A stretch of DNA of 64,000 nucleotides from Pollenia angustigena (GCA_930367215.1 OV884056.1:322554709-322618708); one strand, 5' to 3'; shown: positions 1 to 11,290, counted from the first letter of the stretch. Made by a program: numbers and translations. The notes: generated by a model not told the origin, from the sequence alone.

Positions 1-300
1 CAAATCGATGGAGCCGTTTTCTGATTTTAGGTAATTCGAAAAAAGTGGGCGTAAAAGTGGGCGGGGCAAAATTTTCTTTTCGTATAAATCTAAAGAAAAA
101 ATCGTCCAAATTATATAGATGTCATTGGTGGCGCAATATGAAAATTGGATTTTGCCACGCCTCTCCGCCCGCAGACCGAAAATCAAAAATCAGACTTCAC
201 AGTGTCACCCGCCATCATCAAAATCGGCCCAGCCGTTTTGGAGTCCATACGTTACATACATACACACATCCTGTTTTATATATATAGAAGATATGAAATA
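1..300. repeat. Unclassified dispersed-repeat end
   Basis: Contains a phrase of the type 'aaaatcggcccagccgtttt' followed by 'catacattacatacatacacac' style T/A-rich tail ending in tatatata, a composition common at termini of dipteran repeats. It resembles the phrase 'caatcggtccagcggttctt' at 23838-23860. The element class and its left boundary cannot be seen. It lies in the intron downstream of the elongase exon. Confidence 0.35.
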
Positions 301-365
301 ATATAAAAAAACTCTTCTGTAAAATTTGGCGCAAACAAAATATAAAAAAAATTTCAAATTAAAGT

Positions 366-648
366 AACAAAAAGTCTATTTATATTATAGTCGTTTTAAT
401 TTTTATAAGCCATTAGTGATGTTAATATTTGTTTCCAACCCGTAATAACGTGCAGAAACCACTTAATAGCTTTGAAAATCGCTCATTAAGTACATTAATG
501 ATAAAAGTGTAATAGTTGCAAATAAAAGCACTAAATGTGTTCTATTGAAATTGCACAACATGTAACACTTCGAGTGATTGTAGGTAACATTAGAAAATGT
601 TACATGTATATACTATAACAAATTTTTCTCCGAAAAGAAATCGCCATA
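366..648 (+). repeat. Dispersed repeat, copy 1 (pair with 45889-46160)
   Basis: About 275 bp share roughly 90% identity in the same orientation with 45889-46160, starting at 'aaaagtctatttatattata' and running past 'gaaaatgttacatg'. This copy ends within about 50 bp of the ELOVL exon at 697, so the repeat sits beside the donor site. Differences are small indels and substitutions, for example a 17-bp stretch around 448-465 missing in the other copy. Confidence 0.8.
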
Positions 649-696
649 AGTAAATATTAATAAATAATAGACCTGAAAAAAGATTGGCAAACTTAC

Positions 697-859
697 CGGC
701 AATAAATTTAACTAAGACCCATGTTTCCAAAGGCGTTACTGAATGATGGTAGACATGCAGCCAGGTAATTTGATTCGATTTTTTACGCAGTACGAAGAAT
801 ATTGTATCGGCAAATTCAGTCAACTTTGATAGATAATATACGTAGCAAAGATTTAACAT
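697..859 (-). CDS. ELOVL fatty acid elongase, exon carrying the histidine box (partial gene)
   Basis: This exon encodes 54 codons plus one base of a very-long-chain fatty acid elongase, the ER-membrane condensing enzyme that adds malonyl-CoA units to acyl-CoA. It opens with MLNLCYVYY and contains the family block KLTEFADTIFFVLRKK followed by the HxxHH histidine box (HVYHHS), the catalytic signature. The acceptor is TTTCATTTGCAG immediately before the ATG codon at 859; the donor GTAAGT lies at 696-691 after ATT GCC G (phase 1). It joins in frame to the exon at 35126-35203 across a 34.3-kb intron. The remaining transmembrane segments and the C-terminal lysine-rich ER signal expected for the family must be encoded below position 1. 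No stop or frameshift is visible. Family assignment is firm; which fly paralogue it is cannot be decided here. Confidence 0.93.
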
Positions 860-870
860 CTGCAAATGAA

Positions 871-1974
871 AGTTAAAAATCAAATGAAATGAAATACAAA
901 TTAAAATACATACGTAAATACATATTTCTAATCCAAATCGACAAACAAAAATGTCAAAAGCAGTTAGGAAATGTTAAATATAAATATACATATATATATG
1001 TCTATGTATATGATTCTCCAATTCCCACTGGAGCACAGGTTTTAAGATAAATGATCTAATGCAAAGTCTTAAAAAACAAGAGATTTAACGAAACGCCTTT
1101 TTGGCGTAACGATACTGACACTCAAAGAAAAGAAATATCAGCGATACCAAATTATATTTATAACAAGTACATGCAAATGATCAGTTGTTCAGTTGTTTAT
1201 ATTCTCGATAGTGTCAAAATTTGCTTACATTTTTAGTGCGCTATGATTTTTTTTTTGTTTTGTTTATGTTTGGCTGTTTGACAGTATCAAGAGTTTTTAC
1301 ACAAACAAAATAAATGTCGTTTTTTTATTGTTGATTTGTTGTAGACTTGCATGTACTTGGTATAAATATTTTTTGGGCGATACCGAGTGAAAAATAGTTT
1401 ATCAGATGCGGCAGAGCTCATTTGAAAATTTGAGTATTTTTGCGCCAATTTCTTTAATTTTGAGCAAACAGTTTTGCGTCTCTAGAAATACAAGAAGATT
1501 CAACGTACTTGGTCAAGATTTTTAAAGCCAAATAAATTAGTTTTTCTTTTTTTTGATCGTATAGTTACGTAGTATATGTATGAAATAATTTAACAGACAA
1601 AAGCTCTTGCCTTACATGCTTAGAACAAATATCTATATTATTTTTATATATTTAAAAATCAAACGCTGTGTCTTGACCGATTTGTATATGAAAGTTCAAA
1701 AAAGCCCAAAAAAAGGTTAAAAAATCGAAAAAAGCGGAAATTGTGTTTTGTATGCAAATTTTACATTGAAGAAGAAACGCCAAAAATAACAGTCGTAAAA
1801 TCAAAAATTCTAAAATGTACGTTTTGTATGCAAATTTGACTTAATACCACCAAAAGGAATTTTATTTCTTCAGTTGGTGGCGGACTCATTGTTTGACAGC
1901 TGCACAGAAACAAACCAAACCCATTTAATCATCCTATTTAAATTAGTCTTATATATATAAAAATAAGTGTACAC
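871..1974. other. AT-rich intron, nothing recognised
   Basis: Low-complexity A/T sequence with short T runs near 1250 and TA-rich stretches near 985-1005. No coding frame, inverted repeat of note or RNA gene was recognised. Confidence 0.5.
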
Positions 1975-2862
1975 TTTGATGTCACCACTAACTGCGGAAA
2001 CGGGTTATGGAGATATGGCATTTAGATTTTCCTATGTTGATTTGTTGATATATTATATCAACAAAATGCCCTCCATTTTGAACTTCTCCGAAACGGCTTG
2101 ACCGATTTTATGAAATTTTGTATGTGTATTTGTTGATATGAGAAAAGGTCATAAAGTATATTTTATACCGCTAGAGGGCGCAAAAACGGCAAGAGTGGCA
2201 ATAGCTCCCCTTCCCTATATCTCCTTAACTAATCAACCGGTTTTCTTAAAATTTGGCATACAGGCAGTTACTTCTGAACGAAAATAGGGAATAGGTCTTG
2301 AGGGCAAGAGGGATAAAAGCTCCCCTCCCTATATCTTCTTAACTTATTAATCGATTTTCTTTAAATTTTGCAGGCAAATAGTTTAAAATCTGGAAAGAAC
2401 TATAGCCTTAAATTTCTATTATTTAGGGCGTGAAATACGGCAATAGAGGTAAAAGCTCTCCCTGCCCAATCTCCTAAACTAATCAACCGGGTTTCTTAAA
2501 ATTTGGTATGCAGAAACTGCAACATCTGAAAAGTAATAGGGAATAGGGCGTGCGATAGGGCAATAGCGGTAAAAGCTCCCCTTCCCTATATTTTCTTAAA
2601 CAATGAACGACTTTTCTTAACAATTGCAGACATATCTTCTAACTAATCAACCTATTTATTTGAAATTTTTGAAATTACAGTTGGAAAGAACTATAGCACA
2701 GTTTTTTTTATTTAGGGCGTGAAATAGAGGAAGAGGTAAAACCTCCCCCTTCCTATATATTCTTATCTAATCAGCCGGTTTTCTTAAAATTTGGCATGCA
2801 GCCACTGTAACATCTGAAATAAATAAATTATATGGCAAAAAAACGTTTGCCGGGTCAGCTAG
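1975..2862 (+). mobile_element. Helitron-like non-autonomous repeat ending GCTAG|T
   Basis: Degenerate tandem-like units of about 170-180 bp are built on 'gctccccttccctatat' and 'aatcaaccggttttcttaaa' (near 2205, 2318, 2455, 2575, 2745). The stretch stops at 2862 with GCCGGGTCAGCTAG followed by T. The same CCGGGT...GCTAG|T terminus ends elements at 23899 and 50285. A CTAG end beside a T fits Helitron-type insertion, but no terminal hairpin or 5' TC end was established here. The left boundary is approximate. Confidence 0.45.
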
Positions 2863-3211
2863 TTTCCAAATAAACCATCTACAAATTCTAAAAATAAAAT
2901 AAATGTAAAGAAAATACAAAAAGCTGAACAAATCTTAAAAAAATAATTAAACAGCGTTAAAAAACTGCAGTCAAAGAAGAAAAACTGCCATTTCTTCCAC
3001 TTTTTCATTTGTCATTAGCAAAGAAGAAACTGTTGCTTTAACTTCAAATTCATTAAATGGTTACAGTCCCTGTCAATCCAACTCAAAAAGCAAAAAGTTG
3101 TACACAAATTTTCCTTTTTTGTTCGAAAGTTTTTGTTTCGACTGCAGTTTTTTAAACCCTGGAATTAGACGTCTGTGAAGTCACGGGTAACAGGCCTTGA
3201 ACTCATTTAAT
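2863..3211. other. AT-rich intron, nothing recognised
   Basis: No coding or element boundary seen, apart from short similarity between 'ctgcagtcaaagaagaaaaa' near 2966 and the inverse near 3130. Confidence 0.4.
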
Positions 3212-3712
3212 GAAATCATTGTTTTATTCAAAGAATACCGGTATTCCCGGGAATAAGATTTTTTTTGTTTCGTTTCCCGGTAATAGAAAAACACCGGGAA
3301 ATTAGAAACCCTAAATCATTGTTTTATTCAAAGAATACCGGGATTCCCGGGAATACAATTTTTTTTGTTTCGTTTCCCGGGAATAAAAAAAGTCCGGGAA
3401 ATTAGAAACCCTAAATCATTGTTTTATTCAAAGAATCCCGGGATTCCAGGGAATACGATTTTTTTTGTTTCGTTTAACGGGAAAAGAAAAAGTCCGGGTA
3501 ATTAGAAACCCTAAATCATTGTTTTATTCAAAGAATCCCGGGATTCCAGGGAATACGATTTTTTTTGTTTCGTTTAACGGGAAAAGAAAAAGTCCGGGTA
3601 ATTAGAAACCCTAAATCATTGTTTTATTCAAAGAATACCGGGTTTCAAGGGAATAAGATTTTTTTTGTTTCGTTTCCCGGGAATAGCAAAAGTCCGGGAA
3701 ATTAGAAACCCT
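3212..3712. repeat. 100-bp minisatellite, five units
   Basis: Five head-to-tail units with an exact 100-bp register begin at 3212, 3312, 3412, 3512 and 3612 (each starting 'aaatcattgttttattcaaa' and ending 'aattagaaaccct'). Units three and four are identical. Each unit holds a palindromic core around CCGGGATTCCCGGGAATA and a second GTTTCCCGGGAATA block, so every unit can fold on itself. The unit identity implies recent unequal exchange. Confidence 0.95.
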
Positions 3713-4324
3713 AGTACCAAGTTATCATAAAAATTGCGGCCTGTACTTTGCGCATAAGGTAAACATGGACAAACAAACAAAAAGAATGGACGTCTTTTTT
3801 ATGGACGCTTTTTCTTTACTTCTTAAAAATGAGGTTCCCTCACTTAATTGTAATAAAAGCGAAACGCGTTTATCGATTTTTATGATCTGTACCTCATTTT
3901 GTTCTTAGGATATGTGACTTCACGTAAAAGTAATACGACTTTAGGTTTTTCCCGTTTTGGATTTTTTATGATTTTTTTCAAATACAAAATTTTTAATTTT
4001 TTTTATTTTTTATTTTACGCTTCTCATAATTTTTTGGGATATCGCTTAATGAAGAGTACAGTTATGTTTTTTTTGTTTTGAATTTTTGGAAAAATACGAT
4101 TAGTACCTGTAACTTAAAAATGCGAGCTGATGGAGAAAACGGAGATTAGATATTAAATCAGCAATCTCAAATAATAAAAAAAATCCATCAAACTTCCAAT
4201 CAATAAATGTTAAATTTTTTTCCCCTGTGTAATTTATTTAAAGTCAATAGAAAAACATTTTTTTTTTTGTATAAGAAACTAACTTAATCAAGTACCGATT
4301 AGTCGAAGATTGAGACTGCGTTCA
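3713..4324. other. AT-rich intron, nothing recognised
   Basis: T-rich low-complexity sequence; the open frames in it are compositional and show no domain. Confidence 0.4.
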
Positions 4325-4332
4325 CTACTGAA

Positions 4333-4905
4333 CAGTGATGGAAAATTGAAAAATTTAGATGGTACTGACCACCAAGCAAAAGAGTATTTTTTCAACATTA
4401 TGGTACTTTTTAGAGTTAGTAGTGATGTTTTTGTACCGGAGTCGGATCGAAGTACCTACAAAAAATTCGCGGCTCCGACTCCAAAATTTTTCGGCATGAA
4501 AAATTTAAAAAAATATTCTAAAAATTTCAAAAATAAAAATATGTACTTCGGAATTGTCGATGCAATAATTAAAATATGGTTTCGAAATTTTTACTGCATC
4601 CTTTTCTTGCTATATTTAACCATTCAAAAGGTACTTCATTAAAAAAAAGAGTTTAAAGTCAAATAAGGACCAGTCTCATATATATTTGGCATTAATGTTA
4701 GATTAGGAGTTGGAATTTCAGAGGTTGGAGACGGAATTAGTTCCATAGCCCTATTTGTTAATGTTAAAAAAAATATCAACTCTAAATTTCTAAACAAAGA
4801 AGCATAACCAGAAAAGAGTACTAAAACGGACGTGGGGGAACCGTGGTATTTTTGAAAGGAAAAAGTACTGAAAATAGTACCAAAGTACTGAATTTTCCAT
4901 CACTG
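4333..4905. mobile_element. hAT-type MITE with perfect 8-bp target duplication
   Basis: The terminal inverted repeat CAGTGATGGAAAATT (left) / AATTTTCCATCACTG (right) is flanked on both sides by the identical 8-mer CTACTGAA (4325-4332 and 4906-4913). The 8-bp duplication with T at position 2 and A at position 7 and the CAGNG terminus are hAT hallmarks. Internal repeats of 'ggagtcgga'/'ctccgactcc' are present. At 573 bp with no transposase frame it is non-autonomous. Confidence 0.9.
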
Positions 4906-4913
4906 CTACTGAA

Positions 4914-5629
4914 CGTTGTGGCACTCGTTAATAATATTTGTTTTCTCACGAGCCAAATATTTTAAAAATTGTAAACCTTTTTTTTAAATAGTTATTTAAA
5001 CAAATAATTGAGGTTATATTGCGACATTTTGGTGTTGTTTACTTTTCAAATGCTTTAATTTTATTTTCAAATACAATTAGTTTTTTTTCTTCTCTGTTTT
5101 CAATTTAAGAAAGTCTTTAACTACATATCGCACTATTTGTTTTAAGTACGCGTAAAATTTTTAACGTTTTTAACGAAACGATTTTTAACATGTTTCATTA
5201 TTTGTTTTGACAAACAACCCGTTAAAATACAAATAATTTACCAAAACCAAACCTTAATAAACACTCGAAGTATATCTTAACTCGAACTTAATTATTAGCA
5301 TACCAGCAAACAATTAATAAAAACCACAGAATGACTTTAAGAATAAATACTCGTATCTTTATTTGTTTTAAAGTACGATTTCTTAGATTTCTTGGATTTC
5401 GGTTTTTCTTTTCTTTTTTTTTTTTTTGGTAAAAAGTTAAAAGTATTTACAACGTTTGAAGTTAAGTAAACATTCAATGTTGCTTTTCAATAAAAAAATC
5501 TTGCAATATTTTGCAACTGTGTCCTTCAAAATTTAAAAACAAAAAAAAAAATAGTTGAAGAGGTAGACATATGTGAAACAAATACTAACAATAGATTCAG
5601 AATTTTGAAACTATTCGATAAAGATAAGT
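4914..5629. other. AT-rich intron, nothing recognised
   Basis: No feature found beyond homopolymer runs near 5400 and 5540. Confidence 0.4.
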
Positions 5630-5745
5630 ATTTATATTAATTGTTATTGATAATCATTCATTCTTGACTGACCTGAGATTCGACCTGAGATAATGAACGT
5701 AAGCCTGATTAAAAATATTGAAAATTTGGATTAATTTTAAAGGTT
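5630..5745. repeat. Rearranged SINE-body remnant
   Basis: The left part matches the minus-oriented body of the SINE found at 42537-42829 ('attgttattgataatc' then 'ttcattcttgac'). The right part matches the same body in the opposite orientation ('taagcctgattaaaaatatt' then 'gaaaatttggatta'). It looks like a decayed, internally deleted version of the palindrome at 36403-36878. Confidence 0.55.
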
Positions 5746-6118
5746 TATTAAGTTAAGTCTGTTTGCCCATTGAAGAGTATTACAGATTTAATGTGTGGAA
5801 AATTAGAAATGGTCGTGGTGCCAAACGGATGTTGAAGCCAACAATGTTTAAAAAATTTTTAGATAATCGTCTTGCTAATAAAATATAATACTTCTACGAA
5901 TAATAGACTTTTGGACATTAAAGCTAGCCCCCAGTTAGCCCTAATATCGCGATCGAATAAGTTTTCGATTCGAAAGCAATTTTATTTCTATTTTTTCAGT
6001 CGATACTGAACGAATCGAAATTGTGTTGTAAGAACTAAAATAAATCTTTACACACTGAAAAAAAACCTCCTATCAGTTTTAAAGAGGAAGTAAAAAGGTA
6101 CAATAAAAAAACTATAAG
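5746..6118. other. Mostly unassigned intron
   Basis: Holds a cluster of TCGAT-like words (5948-6025: cgatcgaataagttttcgat, agtcgatactgaacgaatcg), similar in flavour to the 62721-62953 MITE but without visible terminal repeats. Confidence 0.3.
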
Positions 6119-6515
6119 ATACCATACAAAAAGAGTACCGGTCATTACCGGACTGATATATTCCCTGATCCAGTTTGATAAAATGGACTACTCCATGGAC
6201 TGGTCCGATGTAATGCAAGCATGGACCATGTCATTGTTAAAAAGTGTTTGTAGTGAGACGACATGTCTTCGTTTTCAAACGACATGCTTTCGTTTTTAAA
6301 CGACTTCAAAACTAATCCTCTTGTGTATACCATAAAGTAGTTTTTAAACTACTCCTTAATGGTCCAAAGGTGGGTTAGATGGTCCTCTCCTAGGACATCG
6401 TAATGTTAAATAGACCAGGTTTTTTCCATACGTTTGGGTTAGTTTTGGACTAGTCCTGGTCCCATGTGGACTACTCTTTACACGCTTGTTTGGACTGGTC
6501 CTATTATTTGCAGGG
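6119..6515 (-). mobile_element. 'CCCTGCAAATAA' MITE, diverged copy
   Basis: Inverted relative of the complete copy at 27109-27534, matching over most of its length, including the paired motifs 'gaagtcgtttaaaaacgaaa', 'gtcctaggagaggacca' and 'ctactccatggactagtcc'-type words. The right terminus TATTTGCAGGG is preserved at 6505-6515; the left terminus is degraded near 6160. Several internal words are themselves palindromic, so the element is self-complementary. No transposase. Confidence 0.8.
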
Positions 6516-6635
6516 TTGGTTAAAGTTTATATTAGTGCTGGGAAACTATCGAAATCGATAGGAAAAATATCAATATCGATATTATTTTTTTTTAATATAC
6601 AGCTATGAAGACGGTGCCGTGCAATAAAGCCATAG

Positions 6636-6697
6636 GAAATAAAGCCATATGGCCTTATTTCTCAATGAATTGTGAAATAAAGCCATATGGCTTTATT
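6636..6697. repeat. Perfect 22-bp palindrome and its imperfect neighbour
   Basis: AATAAAGCCATATGGCTTTATT (6676-6697, written as a 22-mer in two halves: AATAAAGCCAT / ATGGCTTTATT) is an exact palindrome. An imperfect copy occurs at 6636-6661, and a third half-site AATAAAGCCATA lies at 6623. Function unknown. Confidence 0.85.
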
Positions 6698-6740
6698 ACC
6701 ACCATCCAAGTGCATTAACGACGAGGCGTATCTTTCTCTA

Positions 6741-7581
6741 CACAGAAAAAATTATTTTTCCAATTCAAACAAAAAATTTGTAGAATCAAACAATTTTTTG
6801 TCTGAAATCGGTCCTATAAACAAATTTGCATATTCAAACAATTTATTTGCATTTTGTTTATTGAAAATAATTTAACTGAATCAAACAAAAAGTTTACTGA
6901 AATTCATATACTAAATTTCAAAATAAAAAAAAAAGTTTTTGCACAAGCAATGAAGAGCACACAAGTAAGCACTGTATGGGAAGATGACGGCAGAGCAGAG
7001 CAGCCGGCTGGCTTTGAGACACATTTTTTTTGTTGGAATAATTTTTGAATTTGAATTTTTTATCACTCTCTGTTGCTGTATCCTTTCCTTTGCTAAAGAA
7101 GAAATGTAACCAAAAATGACAGCAGACCGACTCGATATGTTTTTCGTCATCATTCTATTTTTGTATTTGATGTATTTAAACAAACAGTTTTAAAAAATTG
7201 AATACGGGATTTTGTTTCTTATAATGTTGTTTCTGCTGTTGTTTTTCTTATAGTTGCACTTTTTTAAAGCGTCCAAAAATAGACTGTGTGTGTTTTTTGT
7301 TGTTGTTCTTATATTTCACATAAAGAAGTGTTGCTTACGATCAAATAAAAAAATGCAAAAAGACGACAACATTGAAGAGCGTTAAATATTTCATACAAAA
7401 TTATGAAAACTTGCCACCAATAACGCGTTTATTATATTTTTAAAGAGTTGTCCACATTTTTGTTGGTTAAATAAAAATCAAACAAAAATATTGTTTGAGT
7501 CAGTAAAAAAATTTATAGAAATTAAAATGATTTTCAAACAAGCGTTTGTTTGAAAATAATTCGGCAATAATTTTTTCTGTG
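6741..7581. mobile_element. 841-bp TA-flanked element with CACAGAAAAAATTATT ends, copy 1
   Basis: The termini CACAGAAAAAATTATT / AATAATTTTTTCTGTG are flanked by TA on each side (6739-6740, 7582-7583). It is colinear and highly similar with 33686-34578; the copies differ mainly by short indels such as a 44-bp gap near 6868. TA flanks and an AT-rich terminal repeat suggest Tc1/mariner mobilisation, but no transposase frame is present. Subterminal repeats of AAACAAA type occur at both ends. Confidence 0.9.
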
Positions 7582-7583
7582 TA

Positions 7584-8030
7584 CCACACGGCATCAAAAT
7601 CTCAATTTACATAAAAAAAGGATTTAGCTGGTTTGCATATTAAGCCGACGATATCTACTTCTTGTAATTATTTTATGACAGAAGACTTTATGACTACCTT
7701 GGTGAATCCTCCAAATACGTATTTATGTATAAGAAAAGAAACTGAGATAACTTAATTAGTTATTTCAATTGTTAAAGGAGATCTTATAAAATAATCTTTT
7801 AGAAAAGTAATTTGGTTTAAATGTTTAGGATCAAAGCGATTCTTTTCCTTAGTTTTGACAAAACTTGTCTCATTTTCTAGAAATTTTTTAAAATTTTCAA
7901 AATTTTTAACACTTCTAATTGTTTCGGTTAATTCTGTTAAAAGACTGATATGAGAAGATATCAGAAGAAACAAATAACTAAACACATACATTATAAAAGT
8001 ACGTGAAAAAAAGGTGTTGGCAATTAAACA
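7584..8030. other. Intron, nothing recognised
   Basis: No inverted repeat or conserved frame found; the open frame on the minus strand near 7752-7991 has no family likeness. Confidence 0.4.
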
Positions 8031-8120
8031 TTTAACCCATTTTTCGCAACATTCCTGTTGATCGATGATGCAGATAAAACATTGTAATTTATGTCACCGG
8101 TCGGCGGAAAATGGGTTAAA
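8031..8120. mobile_element. 90-bp mini-MITE
   Basis: Ends TTTAACCCATTTTTCG and CGGAAAATGGGTTAAA are inverted copies with one difference across 16 bp. The interior is only about 58 bp. No clear target duplication. Confidence 0.5.
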
Positions 8121-8194
8121 ATGAAGATCACTGAACAACTTCTTTGTTTGTTTGAAAAAAATATTTTCTTAACACATACATATCGAGGGTTATT

Positions 8195-9765
8195 TTTCAA
8201 ATAGTGCTATCTGCAATTTTTCAAAAATGTGTTTTTTATAGAAACGAGTTCACTAACTGAAGGGTCATCTGTCATTTAAATTTGGAAAAAAAATGTTTCC
8301 CCAAAACGTTTTTATTTCATAAATATTGTTTGTGCTATCTCACACACACGTTTTTTTTCTTTGTAAAAAGTGCTATCTACATAAAAAAGTATTACTTCAT
8401 ATAATAAAATGATAAAAATTGTTATTACAAAGTAGCATATTATACGTCAAAGGGTTGGCAATTGTGTCTAGATTTCATAAACTAATATAATTTTAAGATT
8501 CGTTGTAGAAATTTTGCAAAATAACTGCAAAAAACTTTTTTATGAGTTTAGGTGTAAACAATATAAATTTTAATTTATGCAACAAAATCTTTGTTAGCTA
8601 ATATTATTTAATGAAATTTTACGAGTAAATACATTTTTTAAAGCTACATTAATGCAAACTAGCTCAAAATTTTATTAAATTTACAAAACGAATCCCACAA
8701 TTCCCAAAAAAACAGCCGAAAACTCCTAAAAATTTGTGTTTTTAAGAAATATAATGGCTGCCAAGCACGGGTCTTAGTATTCGTATTGCACAATTATTAT
8801 AAACATATCGGGTCATACAAACTCGAACGAGTCGCCCAAAATTGGACCGTCCGAAAGGACCACCTCAGACGAAGTCATGGCCAACATTTACATGATACAT
8901 ATTATACAAATAAAACTGTTAAGCGAATTTATTTGTATAATAACTTAAGTTTTTCTAAAATCTTTGCATGAAGTTTCCTGATGATCTGGCCCAGGCAACC
9001 AGTGAAATAGTTTATGCCATCCACAACAACTTTTAATCAAAAATAAAAATTGGGAATTAAGCACGACAAACAAAATCTTGTTGATAATTCACAAAAAAAT
9101 ATTTCAAACAAATTATGATAAATTTTAGTCTTATATTTCCAAAATACTAGACCAATTATAAATTATGAAAAACTCGGCAAGCGCATTTCACTAAACAATT
9201 ATTTTTAGCATCCAGCTTAAATTGAGCACTAAAGATCATTTTAGTTTTTGTTATACACGAGATGTCCTAATTTGGGAACCTATAGCACCTCTCCTGCTAA
9301 GTCTATAGACCTCAAATTCAAAACTTCCACTCGGACCAACCATTTGTAAAATATAGAATTATTTCCATTTTTTCCAAACTTCCCACAGTGAGCAGCGATC
9401 ATATAAATAGAAGCGAAACCCTTACAATCTTGCCCACGTTCTTTTCAACTAAGCAAACGGATGCATTTCCGAAGCATTGAAGTCTGCTATTTCGCAAAAA
9501 TATCATAATTTTTATGTTAATTTAAAATATGTGGATAAAGTTTAATTATTTATTGCTTTTCAATAAACGTAAGTGTAAAATTTTAACTTAATTTCGAGTT
9601 CTGTTAACATGATAACGCGTTTCTTTAAATTTTACTAATTATTTTAATAAAAATTCGTATAACTTAAACTAAAGTCTCAAATAGTGTGCAAATAGTGCTA
9701 TCTGCTTATTTCAATGTTCAAATCGATAAAATTTTAATTTGTAAATAGTGCTATCAGACATAGAA
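8195..9765. repeat. Region with recurring AGTGCTATCTG words
   Basis: The word 'aaatagtgctatctg' or close variants occurs near 8199, 8328, 8366, 9689 and 9745, and the first copies sit on T-rich sequence. They may be termini or subterminal motifs of a decayed element. No boundary could be fixed. Confidence 0.35.
8950..9185 (+). repeat. Dispersed repeat, inverted partner at 15000-15190
   Basis: Shares in inverted orientation with 15000-15190 the blocks 'ttctaaaatctttg', 'gtttcctgatga', 'ctggcc', 'caaccagtgaaat' and 'aaaattgggaattaagcac'. Class unknown. Confidence 0.7.
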
Positions 9766-9820
9766 GCGCGAATATCTGGAATTAAGAAAATAATTAACAT
9801 AGGTATGATTAAGACGTTGT

Positions 9821-11290
9821 TATACCCTTCACCTCAGGTGGAAAAGGGTATATATAAGTTTGTCATAACGTTTGTTATTTCCACAATATTGATTTTAGAC
9901 CCCAAAAAGTATATATATTCTGGGAGCTTATGAGGAGAGAACTTGATTTAACCATGTCCGTCTGTCCGTCTGACCGTCTGTCCATCTGTCCGTCTGTCCA
10001 TCTTACGTTTGATATGTGTTTTCCGGATAATCCAGACATGATAGCGGCTAGGTTGTTTTACATTTATGTTACATACAGTCCACCATTTCTTGCTATTGAA
10101 ATTCAGCCAGATCGGTCCAAAAATGACGTAGATATGAGCAAAAAACCACGACTACCTCTAAATTTTTCCAAAAATCCCTTGTTGTTGTTGTATTTTTTTA
10201 ATTTCTGTATATCTTGAGAACGGCAAGAGCCAAAGTTTCCAAATTAGGTACACACATTTAGGTTGCCAATACACACCATCCTACAAAATGTGGGCGGGAT
10301 TGGAGAAGTGGGCGTGGTACCTCCCGTACAAAAAAAATTTAAAATTTTATAAAAACCTAAATTTAAGGGCTGCCATATGTCCTATGGATATGACTTATAT
10401 ATCAAAATATCGGAAATTTTTAGTAGAACATATTTTATAAAAAACTCGGGAAAATCGTTTCAGATACAAAAAGTTATGACCAAAATTAAATTTTTTTTTT
10501 TAAATACCCAACTTTCGGGAACCATAGATCTCCCCGAGTCCAAGTTTTATAACCCAACTAACTGGCAAAATTTTCTTAAACACGTCGGTATATAAATCTG
10601 TCAAATCGGTTAAAAAATGGCTGAGTTATAATCAAAATACTGAAATCCCAAAAATTACTCTTTTTATACCCTTCACCTCAGGTGGAAAAGGGTATATATA
10701 AGTTTGTGATAACGTTTGTAATTTCCACAATATTGATTTTAGACCCCAAAAAGTATATATATTCTGGGAGCTTATGAGGAGAGAACTTGATTTAACCATG
10801 TGATGTGTAGTTGTCTAGGGGGTTTGTTAGAAACTGAGAGTTCCCGGTTCGATTCTTGGTTTTTTAAAAAGAAAATTTTTTTTTTAATATTTTTATTTTT
10901 TTTATGTTCTAAAAAAGATTTAAAAGAAATATTTACCAGTTTTCGCTTTTTAAATTTTATTTATAATGAAGTTTGAGGTAGTGCAAATATGTATGTATAT
11001 GTAAAAATTATTTAGTTTTTGTCTAGTTGCTCTGTATTCGGCTCGCACAATGGTGAAGGGTATATAAGATTCGGCACAGCCGAATATAGCACTCTTACTT
11101 GTTTTAAAATAAAATTGAACATTTTTGTTTTTAATATATTTTCAAAAAAATTGCTGCAATTTTAAAATAAAAACGCAAAATTTTGTTTTAAATAGCGTTT
11201 TTTGGTTCAGTATAGTTGCTCTGTATTCTGCTCGCACAATGGTGAAGGGTATATAAGATTCGGCACAGACGAATATAGCACTCTTACTTG
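9821..11290 (+). mobile_element. HINE/DINE-1-like element, subfamily I (outer copy)
   Basis: It begins TATACCCTTCACC followed by the complementary arm GGTG...AAGGGTATATA, then the 'gtccgtctg' tract typical of DINE-1 type elements. It ends GGTGAAGGGTATATAAG, the hairpin ATTCGGCACAGACGAAT (one mismatch) and ACTCTTACTTG followed by TTTT. The 5' TATACCCTTCACC is exactly complementary to the 3' GGTGAAGGGTATA. No rep/helicase frame, so non-autonomous. A second, shorter copy is nested at 10665-11101. Confidence 0.85.
10665..11101 (+). mobile_element. HINE-like subfamily I, nested short copy
   Basis: It has its own 5' end (TATACCCTTCACC) and its own 3' end with intact hairpin ATTCGGCACAGCCGAAT and terminal CTTG at 11098-11101. 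After about 130 bp of 5' sequence identical to the outer element, it switches to unrelated T-rich sequence. The outer element's 3' end follows at 11210-11290. Confidence 0.8.

Noticed and set aside
3899..4642. Hydrophobic Phe-rich small frames
   Set aside because: Products of T-rich sequence; no conserved motif, and the second lies mostly in a hAT MITE.
6533..6600. hAT end 'agtgctgggaaactatcg'
   Set aside because: Only one terminus; no matching right end or 8-bp duplication was found nearby.
9930..10217. Open frame rich in Cys/Pro/Ser ('VCPSDRLSICPSVHL')
   Set aside because: It is translation of the 'gtccgtctg' tract of a HINE element, not a protein.
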